Positions 50,846-58,240 of a stretch of DNA of 64,000 nucleotides are shown here, piece by piece (positions within the stretch are counted from its first letter, which is position 1; every line of letters starts with the position of its first letter). The notes under the pieces were generated by a model. The model was not told the origin of the DNA. It saw only the letters and a program-made list of their open reading frames with translations, and searched no databases. The translations under genes and the position numbers were made by a program. This DNA comes from Planctomycetota bacterium. GTDB taxonomy: Bacteria; Planctomycetota; Uabimicrobiia; Uabimicrobiales; Uabimicrobiaceae. Location of the stretch: positions 62,001-126,000 of the forward strand of contig JAJDCR010000087.1 of assembly GCA_029260735.1 (NCBI GenBank). The letters run 5' to 3'.

Positions 50846-51100
50846 CTATTCTTCGTAAACATCAAATTTATGATCTAGTTTGTTCATCTGCCAAGAATAA
50901 AAAAATATCAAAATAACAAAAGTATAAATCGAACCTTGCTGGGCAAACCAAAAACCTAATTTATAACCACCCAGATGAATTGTATTGAGGGGTTCAACTA
51001 AAAGAATAGCAAAAACATACGAGACGAGGAACCAGACGAGTAAGCAAGATCCGATGAGCCTTAAACAGGCTTTCCAATATAGGGCATTTTTATCCGCCAT
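50846..51100 (-). CDS. DUF4212 small subunit of the symporter
   Basis: An 84-residue protein with two helices, the first about residues 12-34 and the second about 54-72. RLIGSCLLVWFLVSYVFAIL, LGFWFAQQGSIYTFVIL and the closing MNKLDHKF motif are the DUF4212 signature. Members are the small partner of VC_2705-type sodium/solute symporters. It starts the operon DUF4212 - symporter - ferredoxin. Confidence 0.92.
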   Translation of the reverse strand: MADKNALYWKACLRLIGSCLLVWFLVSYVFAILLVEPLNTIHLGGYKLGFWFAQQGSIYTFVILIFFYSWQMNKLDHKFDVYEE

Positions 51101-51280
51101 TTGCTGTGCCTTTGTAAAGAATTTTGATTAAGATAAGCTCTAAAACTGCTTTTTATAGGATAAGAGATTATGACAAATATAAGCCGGAGTATCAAAATTA
51201 TTTTAAAGAGGAAGGATCGAGGAATTTAGTGGAGAGCTTTGGTTCCTGCTGTATTCACTGCGGGGCAGTGTGGGAACATA

Positions 51281-51313
51281 GCCAGGGGTTTTAACCCGGT
51301 TAAAACCCCTGGC
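51281..51313. repeat. Perfect 16-bp inverted repeat
   Basis: GCCAGGGGTTTTAACC, one C, GGTTAAAACCCCTGGC. It sits between same-strand genes and could end transcription of the DUF3754 gene, but there is no T tract, so a repeat-element core is as likely. Confidence 0.6.
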
Positions 51314-51374
51314 TTTATTATGTAACCGCTCTGCGGTAGGCACATTTCAATATGTACGTTATCCAGCAAAGCGG

Positions 51375-51405
51375 ATTATGCGTATAAAAGTAAGGGTTTT
51401 AACCC
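51375..51405 (+). repeat. Dispersed repeat copy 2 (shared with 23976-24006)
   Basis: ATTATGCGTATAAAAGTAAG then GGTTTTAACCC, differing from copy 1 at few positions. Both copies have the same orientation and lie beside GGGTT..AACCC palindromic sequence. Confidence 0.55.
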
Positions 51406-51425
51406 TGGAAATAAAGTGATCTCCC

Positions 51426-54400
51426 CTATTCCAAAATCATCGGTTCCAGTAGATCGCGCATCGTCTTAGTGGCTTCCTCTAAGGTCCGGGCTTCCAGTAA
51501 ACCGGTTCCTTCGGCTAAAGGATCTTGGCTTTTCACGGCAGTTCCCTCCGAGTACTCTTGGTTAATAGGAGTGTCTAGCCAGAGTATCTCGCGACAAAAG
51601 CGAAAGGCTAAGCGTTCGCTTTTCTTGTGTTTTTTTCTTAGGGAGAAAAGTCCTTTGATCGGAAGGTGGAAATTCCCATTTTTAGGTAAACCAGAGATAT
51701 CGGAGATTTCCATATAGTCCATTTCAGGAGCGAGGTGGCTTTGGAGAAAAAGATCGGGAAGCTTCAGCTTTGCGTTGGTCGAAAAACCATAGCGCAGAGG
51801 ATCTTTCAGATAGAGAACATCGCTTTCTCGAATGAACTCACATTGGAGTTTCCGGAAAAGTCCTTGTATTTCGATTTTCCCTTTAGAAGGAAGCTCATCG
51901 GCATTTTCTAGCCGCATAGACTGACTCCCTTTTTCAACATTTGTTTTCAAGCGTACGCTATCAGAAATGTCGGAAAGAAGAATCGGGTTTCCGCGCATAT
52001 GATGAAAGCGGGATCTCTCCAAAAGTAAGACTCTTTGGGGAAATTTTTGGTACCGAACAACTTCTTCTCCAATTTGGATATGTCCTTTACTGGGAAGTAA
52101 ATGAGCATCGCGTAAAAGAACTTTTGTACTATTGGGAGTCAAAGATTCGAGCAGAGAAAATTCGGGAGCTATCTCAAAATCAACGGTTGTTCCAAGAGAG
52201 TAATTTGCCTTGAGTGGCTCATTTAGATAAAGTCGATTAGGGTAACGATGAAATTCTAAAACTTCTTCGGTTTGGCTTCCTGATTCCAAAGTAATTTTCC
52301 CGCTTTCTGGGAAATTGGGAATAAAAGAAAAATCCACATCAATCGCTTTATCATGGAAGTGAATAGCTTCGTTCGTGGTTGTTTCTACTGCTGTGATTAA
52401 GACAGGAGAGTTTGCCGAGAAACTCTTTCTCGTTTGGGTAGTGAGCATTAGAGTATTGCTACACTCCGTGCGGCGGAAGGGAAATTTTTCTTTTACTCCA
52501 CCTGCTCCATTCAAATATACTTCGATACGTCCGCCCAAGGGAAAAGTAGAGGCATCTTCGACTGTTAAAAAACGGGCGCCTTGAGCCGCCTCGTACTTGA
52601 GAGAGCTTTCAAAAAGATTCTCTTCGATGTCTGTTTTACCCGCATGGGTGTAGCGTAAAGGCTCTAGCAAATAGATGTACTGGGAATTAATTCGGAACTT
52701 AAAAGTCTCCTCATCTCTTTCGGCAGGATTTAAGATGATATTTCCTTCCGAGATTTTTCTTTTTATTCCATGAACTAAAAGATATTTGGAGCCAAAGTAA
52801 GCATCTTCCAAAAGACGAATATGATCCCCTGTTTCTCGGATGTAAACAGTGCTTCCCTTTAGGTGAGTTAATTGTAAGGTCGACTCTAGCTCTAATTTGA
52901 CAACGTCTTTTTGGTAAGGAAGACGCTCTTCTCGGTCGCTCAAAGGGGCAATAATAGCCATTCCTCGTAAATTGAAGTGGCTGTTATCATTGACGGGTAT
53001 AAGTCTTTCTCCTGCGTAAACTTTACTTACGATATTTGTGTGAGGCCGAGTAAGAGAAACAAGAGTTCCTTGGGGATACTCTTCACTGAGAGGGGATTGA
53101 AGTTGCAGAAAGGTATCGTCTTCTTTTTCGATTAAAGTATAGGCTTTACTCGTTTTCTTAACATCTTTACCTAAAACTAAAAAACCTTTTTCAGGAAAAA
53201 AAATATCTTTAAGCACAGGAATCACGGAACTTTCTTTAGGCAAAGCCTCCGGAGAAGAAAAGCTAGGTAAGAGTAAACGTACCATAACAGAAGCTTCTTC
53301 TGTCGGAGTATGCCGGTAGCGTAAGCCAGTGGTCAATTGCAAATAGTTGTCGTCCTTACTTCGATAGTAACGAAATTCCCATTCACTTCCATTTGATCCC
53401 ACTTTACCAATTCCTTGCAAAGGAATATGATCAATATCGCCTGCAAATATTTTTAGATGGCTGCTTCCCTCAGGGCAAGAAATGGCCAAGCGAGTGCGGT
53501 AAGGTTTTTCTGGGTTCCAACGAAGAGAAGAGCCCGAATGATGAGAATACTCCACTCCTTGAGCGTTTTGAATATGTAAACGAAAGTCACGGCGAATAAA
53601 GCTATTGCTTTCACTATGATTTGTTCCCGAAGAAAGAATAACTCGTCCACTACGAGGTAAAGGCTCTTCCCGAGTTTCTACATCTAGAAACCGATCTTCC
53701 ATGGCAACATTTTTTCGGAGATACGATTTATCTGCCGAAATGGATTCGACCAAACGTGGAAAATGAGATCTTTCGGGCCCCAAAACAACGCACAATTGCA
53801 ATAAAATATTCTCTAAATCAATTTTTGTTTTTGTTCCAAAATGCTCCAGCAAAAATTTCTTGAGATGATTTTCCAAAATTTCTTTATTGACAGGATGAAA
53901 TCCCCAAGATTCTTGAGACCAAAAGGCGTGTAAAACAAGTAAAAGCTGCTTGTAAGTTTCTTCTTTAGAGCCTTCTACCATATAGCTTAAAACACCTGCG
54001 TTATTGTTTAGACTATTGTGGTAAAAATTAGTCAGTAGTTGGCGATAGTACTTTTCTTTTCTTCCTCGATAGACAATAATTTCTCGGCTAATTAAGAAAA
54101 TAGGGGCTAAAGCGGTAAGGCAATACCAAGGCTTAGAGAGCATAAAAATGCTTCCGCCTATTGTTCCCAAGGAGATTAGAATCAAAAAAGTCACATAGAC
54201 TTGAAGAACTTTTGTCATACTAACGGATATTCCAGGAAAAAGAACTGCTAGATAATCTTGGCTGAGTTCTTTAAATAGCTTGAGGCTAATTTCTTGAGGA
54301 AGAATAAAGTTTCGAGTTTTCTCGCCTGTTTCGAGTTTTTCATATCCAGAAAGAGAATGAATTCGAAACGGATAAAAGAGAAAAGCCAATCTTCGGTAGT

Positions 54401-54875
54401 AGGGTGTATGATAAAAATAGCGTTTTAACCAAAGAGTATACCATTTGCGATAGTACCGAGTACGTACTCCCTTTTCCCGGTAATAGACAACCATATCTCG
54501 ATACTGGTTCTTGGGGACTTTGATTTCTAAACCTGGGAGTTCATATTGTTCGAGCATGTCCAAAATATCTTGGTTATTGATTTTTTGGAAACGTTGCTGC
54601 TCTAAAAAACGACTAAATTTTTCGACCAAGTCACGAGCATAGAATCTTTCTTCTGTTTCATCCAGAGAAAGAGGTGTTTCTGTATCTGGATCAAAAGGAT
54701 GATAATGGGTTTTTAACTGCCCCAAAATTTTTTCAAACTTATCGTTGCAATAGGTCTCAAGGAGACGGGCAAAGTAAAGAAATTTTTCTTGCTTATGCGA
54801 GGGAAGTTTACTTGCTAAAACAGAAATAAACTTATGCTTCTCGATCGGAATCGAGCTTTCCGAAACTTGCGTCAT
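51426..54875 (-). CDS. Large DUF3754 protein with tandem beta modules
   Basis: An 1149-residue protein. The N-terminal part (about residues 1-300) matches DUF3754: NQYRDMVVYYREKG (about 123-136), RYYRKWYTLWLKRYFYHTPY and two membrane helices (about 222-245 and 248-268). From about 400 to 1115 there are roughly nine modules of about 60-75 residues, each with a (D/S)(A/T)..LP..G.I.I start and a later LYLxxPLR-like strand; examples are LPSKGHIQIGEEVVRYQKF, FPESGKITLESG and LPSKGKIEIQG. Similar modules occur in phage/virion and surface proteins. Topology of the module region is not clear. It is downstream of the kinase gene by 28 bp on the same strand. Function unknown. Confidence 0.8.
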   Translation of the reverse strand: MTQVSESSIPIEKHKFISVLASKLPSHKQEKFLYFARLLETYCNDKFEKILGQLKTHYHPFDPDTETPLSLDETEERFYARDLVEKFSRFLEQQRFQKINNQDILDMLEQYELPGLEIKVPKNQYRDMVVYYREKGVRTRYYRKWYTLWLKRYFYHTPYYRRLAFLFYPFRIHSLSGYEKLETGEKTRNFILPQEISLKLFKELSQDYLAVLFPGISVSMTKVLQVYVTFLILISLGTIGGSIFMLSKPWYCLTALAPIFLISREIIVYRGRKEKYYRQLLTNFYHNSLNNNAGVLSYMVEGSKEETYKQLLLVLHAFWSQESWGFHPVNKEILENHLKKFLLEHFGTKTKIDLENILLQLCVVLGPERSHFPRLVESISADKSYLRKNVAMEDRFLDVETREEPLPRSGRVILSSGTNHSESNSFIRRDFRLHIQNAQGVEYSHHSGSSLRWNPEKPYRTRLAISCPEGSSHLKIFAGDIDHIPLQGIGKVGSNGSEWEFRYYRSKDDNYLQLTTGLRYRHTPTEEASVMVRLLLPSFSSPEALPKESSVIPVLKDIFFPEKGFLVLGKDVKKTSKAYTLIEKEDDTFLQLQSPLSEEYPQGTLVSLTRPHTNIVSKVYAGERLIPVNDNSHFNLRGMAIIAPLSDREERLPYQKDVVKLELESTLQLTHLKGSTVYIRETGDHIRLLEDAYFGSKYLLVHGIKRKISEGNIILNPAERDEETFKFRINSQYIYLLEPLRYTHAGKTDIEENLFESSLKYEAAQGARFLTVEDASTFPLGGRIEVYLNGAGGVKEKFPFRRTECSNTLMLTTQTRKSFSANSPVLITAVETTTNEAIHFHDKAIDVDFSFIPNFPESGKITLESGSQTEEVLEFHRYPNRLYLNEPLKANYSLGTTVDFEIAPEFSLLESLTPNSTKVLLRDAHLLPSKGHIQIGEEVVRYQKFPQRVLLLERSRFHHMRGNPILLSDISDSVRLKTNVEKGSQSMRLENADELPSKGKIEIQGLFRKLQCEFIRESDVLYLKDPLRYGFSTNAKLKLPDLFLQSHLAPEMDYMEISDISGLPKNGNFHLPIKGLFSLRKKHKKSERLAFRFCREILWLDTPINQEYSEGTAVKSQDPLAEGTGLLEARTLEEATKTMRDLLEPMILE

Positions 54876-54903
54876 CTTTGATTTTACTTTCGTTTTCTAC
54901 CGG

Positions 54904-56115
54904 TTAAATTTTGGATGGATTTTCTTTCCAAGAAAGAAAAAAGAGATAAAGCCAAAAAAATATTGTGGAAAAAGCAATACTAGAGGCCACAATGTACCAA
55001 ATTTTCTCTGAGGAAATGACTTGAGAGAGGAACATCCCTCCTAAAACAGACAAAAAGCAAAGCCCAAAACGTTTTCCAGGAAGACTATCCACTCTTTTTT
55101 CATAAAATTTGCTTCCTGTAAGTGCTAGTATCCCTGTTAACCAAAAATAAGACCAATAATTGTTTTGAGAAAATACTTGTCCTAGGCTTCCCCCTATGAG
55201 TAAGAAAAAACTCAACCACGCTCTTGTCACAGGGTGGCTTTCCCAAGGAAAAAAAGAAGAGTTATTTTTGATAATCGATTGGTTAGCTAAAAGAAAATCT
55301 ACATACCCAATAAGTTTTTCGACACTAGAGGGGCGCTTACTCTTGGTAAGCTGACAACTCAACTGACAGAGATGAGCAACTTCACTAGGCAACTCTTGGG
55401 TAAAAACTTCTGCTAAGGTAGATTCTCCTTTAAAAAGCAACTCGCGAGCATGTTTTCCTGTAAAAATAAAAAAAAGAACCAAACCTAAAGAATAAATATC
55501 TGATTTTTTATCTGCTTGCCGAGCATCCTGCTGCTCGGGTGCCATGTAGAGAAGGCTTCCAATAAGCTGTTTGCTTCTCGTTAGTTGAATCCACTCTTCT
55601 GGTCGTAAACTAGCTGCGAGACCAAAATCTATTATCTTTGGCTCACTTTCTTCCGTCAATAGAATGTTCCCAGGCTTTAAATCGCGATGGACAATATCTT
55701 GTTGATGGGCATAATCAATCGCCTGACAAATTTTACGAAAGAGAAGTAACCTTTCATGAGCCTTGAGAACTTTTAACTGTTTTTCCCAACCATGGTGTAA
55801 GCTTGTTCCCGCGATATACTCCATGATCAAAGCTGGTGCTCCAATCACTCCCTTGTCATTTTTGACTTTGGTTAAAACAGCAAACACTTTAACGATATTG
55901 TCATGTTGCAATTTAGGAAGGTAGCGGCAATCTTTTTCGGTAAATCTCTCTAAGGCTTCAGAACTATGGAAATGGGGGCGTTTAATCGCGACAAAGATTT
56001 TTTCTTGGGTTTCGATTCCTCGGTAAACTCTTCCAAATCCACCTTCCCCAATCAAGTCCTCTTCTCGATAAATATAAGTACCGGTATTCGTTTGTAATTC
56101 TACTTCTCGGAACAT
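54904..56115 (-). CDS. Ser/Thr protein kinase with C-terminal membrane helices
   Basis: A 403-residue kinase. ATG 56115 is chosen because it gives MFREVELQTNTG just before the kinase domain; longer starts would run through the overlapping zinc-finger gene. Kinase domain about residues 18-275: LIGEGGFGRVYRG, VAIKRPHF, HRDLKPGNI (about 128), IDFGLAAS and LLYMAPEQQ. Three or four membrane helices fill the C terminus (about 295-400: AWLSFFLLIGGSLG, YFWLTGILALTG, FGLCFLSVLGGMF, VASSIAFSTIFFWLYLFF), an unusual polytopic tail. The start overlaps the upstream gene by 16 nt, coupling them; the DUF3754 gene follows. Confidence 0.9.
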   Translation of the reverse strand: MFREVELQTNTGTYIYREEDLIGEGGFGRVYRGIETQEKIFVAIKRPHFHSSEALERFTEKDCRYLPKLQHDNIVKVFAVLTKVKNDKGVIGAPALIMEYIAGTSLHHGWEKQLKVLKAHERLLLFRKICQAIDYAHQQDIVHRDLKPGNILLTEESEPKIIDFGLAASLRPEEWIQLTRSKQLIGSLLYMAPEQQDARQADKKSDIYSLGLVLFFIFTGKHARELLFKGESTLAEVFTQELPSEVAHLCQLSCQLTKSKRPSSVEKLIGYVDFLLANQSIIKNNSSFFPWESHPVTRAWLSFFLLIGGSLGQVFSQNNYWSYFWLTGILALTGSKFYEKRVDSLPGKRFGLCFLSVLGGMFLSQVISSEKIWYIVASSIAFSTIFFWLYLFFLSWKENPSKI

Positions 56116-56906
56116 TGTTCGAGTACTCTTTTTCGTATCAAAGCGATAGTTTTTCCGATGTAAGAAGGATGTTTCCGAAATTCTTTGGCCAAACGAGTAT
56201 AGGAAAACCCTTTGTTTAAATATACGAGATAAATTCCAATTTGCTGGGCAGAAAGTCGGAGTTTTGTTTTTTCCCAAGCTTCTATCATAGCTAATTTTTT
56301 TTTCTTAGCTTGGAAAAAATCTTCAATAAAAGAGGAATTAACCAAAGCTAGGCTACTATGCTTGCGAGTGATGGACTTTTCTTTGAAAGCGGAAGGAATT
56401 TTTAAACTCACTTTAATGAAAGGGCGATGATTGTCTAAAAAAACCAAAGCATCTCCTTCAATCATTCTTTTTCCTTGCCCTGTGACAACAGGCAAGTAAC
56501 GATAGCCTCGTTGAATTTGGACTTGATGAGGAAAAAAGAAATTCTCGACGTAAACGCCCATCATTCCATTCCAAAAAGAACGAAGAGATACTTTCAGCCG
56601 CCTCTCTTCTTGCCAAGATTGCAACTGCAAAGATCTCTCTGCGCTTATCCCCAACCACAAAGGCTCCCAAGCAAGAGAAAGAGAACTTCGTTTCTGCTGA
56701 TCCACATCAAAAATTTCTAAGAAAATACAATTGTCTTGGTCTTTTTCATACTGACAAATCTTTTTTTCCAAGATATCAATCTGAGACAAAAGAGATTGGC
56801 AAAAAGGACACCCCTCAACATGCTCTTCAATGGGTTGGATTATTTTCAATGCCTTATCCCGATAAAGGGACAGAAATTTAAGAGGATACTTTTTCGGACA
56901 TCTCAT
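56100..56906 (-). CDS. Zinc-finger (anti-sigma-like) protein with C-terminal HTH-like segment
   Basis: A 268-residue cytoplasmic protein. EEHVEGCPFCQSLL (His29, Cys33, Cys36) is the HxxxCxxC zinc motif of ZAS-type anti-sigma domains. A beta-rich middle part (about residues 60-180) follows. The C terminus LSAQQIGIYLVYLNKGFSYT and RLAKEFRKHPSYIGKTIAL (about 215-255) looks like a sigma-70 region 4/HTH. There is no transmembrane helix, unlike classical membrane anti-sigma factors. It overlaps the kinase gene by 16 nt and lpxB by 4 nt. A regulator controlled by the kinase is inferred; the family is not recognised with certainty. Confidence 0.6.
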   Translation of the reverse strand: MRCPKKYPLKFLSLYRDKALKIIQPIEEHVEGCPFCQSLLSQIDILEKKICQYEKDQDNCIFLEIFDVDQQKRSSLSLAWEPLWLGISAERSLQLQSWQEERRLKVSLRSFWNGMMGVYVENFFFPHQVQIQRGYRYLPVVTGQGKRMIEGDALVFLDNHRPFIKVSLKIPSAFKEKSITRKHSSLALVNSSFIEDFFQAKKKKLAMIEAWEKTKLRLSAQQIGIYLVYLNKGFSYTRLAKEFRKHPSYIGKTIALIRKRVLEQCSEK

Positions 56907-58069
56907 TTTGCCTTCTCAGGCAAAAACTTTTTTATCGCCTTTGCCGCATTGACAGATGCTCCCGGAGAAGCAACTTTTGCCCCTAACTCTTTAAGATCAA
57001 TAAGACACTGGGTTCGTCTTTCTCCCTCTTGCCAAATTTCGTGGGCATTTTCCATTAAATCCAGAGGAGGATTTTCTCCTGCAAAAATATGTTCAGGAAC
57101 AATCAGTCGGCCAGCAATGATGTTTGGTAAAGCAATGAAGCGGCAACGCAAAAAAGGGATACGGCGGAAAATCCAATGATGCAACTTGGGCAATCGATAA
57201 AAAATAACCAGAGGAGTCTGGAAAATAGCCGTTTCTAAAGTAGCTGTCCCCGAAGTAACCAAAGCCATACGCGCCTTATTGAGTACATTGTAAGTGTTCT
57301 TCATCACCTTCTCTACTTCAATATCAGGGAAGTCTAGCAAAATACTTTCGATTAAAGATAAATATTTATCTGATCCCATAGCTAGAAGAATCTTACTCAC
57401 TTTATTTTTTTTCTGCAAACCCTGAGCGCAAAGAAGCATTGCGGGCAAATTCAAAGTTATCTCTCGCCTTCGGCTTCCCGGCAAAATAGCCAAAACTTGG
57501 TCTTGCTCCCCTTCAGAGAGTCCTTCTAACTCTACTAATTTAGAAGCTGGGCGAAAGGCGGCAATCTTATCTAAGAGAGGATGCCCCACGTACTCAACGG
57601 GGACATTCGCTTTTTCATAAAAAGGAACTTCAAAAGGAAAAATGACGAGCATCTTATGAATATATTTTTTTATTTTCTTAATACGCCAAGGAGCCCAGGC
57701 CCAAATTTGAGGAGTAACGTAATATACCGTAGGAATCTTGCGAGTGAAGGTATGTGTTGCCAAATAGAGATTAAATCCAGGATAGTCAATCAAAACAACT
57801 AGGTCTGGTTTCTTCAGATCAAAATCATCTAAAATAATTTCTAAAAATCGCATTACTTTAGGGATTCCCAAAATGACAGGAATAAAACCCATTACTGAGA
57901 ATTCGCGCACTAGATTATAGAGCATGCGCATATCGGTCTGGGCCATTTGGTCCCCTCCTAGTCCCGAAAATTCGATACTAGGATCCATTTCTTTTAAAGC
58001 AGAAATAAGCTGGGCCCCATAAACATCTCCGGAGGCATCGCCAGCAACAATAAATACATGTTTACCCAT
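56903..58069 (-). CDS. lpxB: Lipid-A-disaccharide synthase
   Basis: A 388-residue GT19 glycosyltransferase that joins UDP-diacylglucosamine to lipid X to form the lipid A disaccharide on the cytoplasmic membrane face. Family landmarks: VFIVAGDASGDVYGAQLI (residues 5-22), FSGLGGDQM, VYYVTPQIWAWAPWRI (about 117), LPGSRRREI (about 194) and SGTATLETAIFQTPLVIFYR (about 274). Length matches the family. It shows the organism makes lipid A, so it is a diderm with lipopolysaccharide or a lipid A-like lipid. Its 3' end overlaps the zinc-finger gene by ATGA. Confidence 0.96.
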   Translation of the reverse strand: MGKHVFIVAGDASGDVYGAQLISALKEMDPSIEFSGLGGDQMAQTDMRMLYNLVREFSVMGFIPVILGIPKVMRFLEIILDDFDLKKPDLVVLIDYPGFNLYLATHTFTRKIPTVYYVTPQIWAWAPWRIKKIKKYIHKMLVIFPFEVPFYEKANVPVEYVGHPLLDKIAAFRPASKLVELEGLSEGEQDQVLAILPGSRRREITLNLPAMLLCAQGLQKKNKVSKILLAMGSDKYLSLIESILLDFPDIEVEKVMKNTYNVLNKARMALVTSGTATLETAIFQTPLVIFYRLPKLHHWIFRRIPFLRCRFIALPNIIAGRLIVPEHIFAGENPPLDLMENAHEIWQEGERRTQCLIDLKELGAKVASPGASVNAAKAIKKFLPEKAK

Positions 58070-58121
58070 GAGGTCGTTTCGTTTTAGCTAAATGTAGTAA
58101 AAAAAGGGTGTGTGTTATACT

Positions 58122-58175
58122 TAATCGTAATCGTAATCGTAATCGTAATCGTAATCGTAATCGTAATCGTAATCG
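58122..58175. repeat. Nine tandem TAATCG hexamers
   Basis: Nine perfect TAATCG units in the 171 bp gap between the GTPase-pentapeptide gene and lpxB. Inverted units (GATTACGATTACGA) follow at about 58188-58202, so the tract can fold. It can be read as an RNRN open frame but has no coding support. Confidence 0.85.
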
Positions 58176-58240
58176 AATAAAAGGAAAGATTACGATTACG
58201 AGTTACGAGTACGAGTCCGTACCAAGACCCCAAAAAAATC

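Larger units (their letters stand above)
51101..51425. other. Intergenic region with palindrome and dispersed repeat
   Basis: 325 bp upstream of the DUF4212 operon and downstream of the DUF3754 gene. It contains a perfect 16-bp palindrome with a 1-nt centre (51281-51313, GCCAGGGGTTTTAACC and its complement) and a copy of the repeat seen at 23976 (51375-51405). The rest is AT-rich without genes. Confidence 0.6.

Noticed and set aside
51426..54875. Prophage structural gene
   Set aside because: The modules resemble virion-type repeats, but the N terminus is DUF3754 with membrane helices and no other phage gene is nearby.
56116..56277. Longer start for the kinase at 54904
   Set aside because: The 54 extra residues are the antisense-like alternate frame of the overlapping zinc-finger gene and have no kinase-family counterpart.
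58122..58202. CRISPR array
   Set aside because: Units are 6 bp with no spacers; no cas genes are present. No other regularly spaced direct repeats of CRISPR size were seen in the window.
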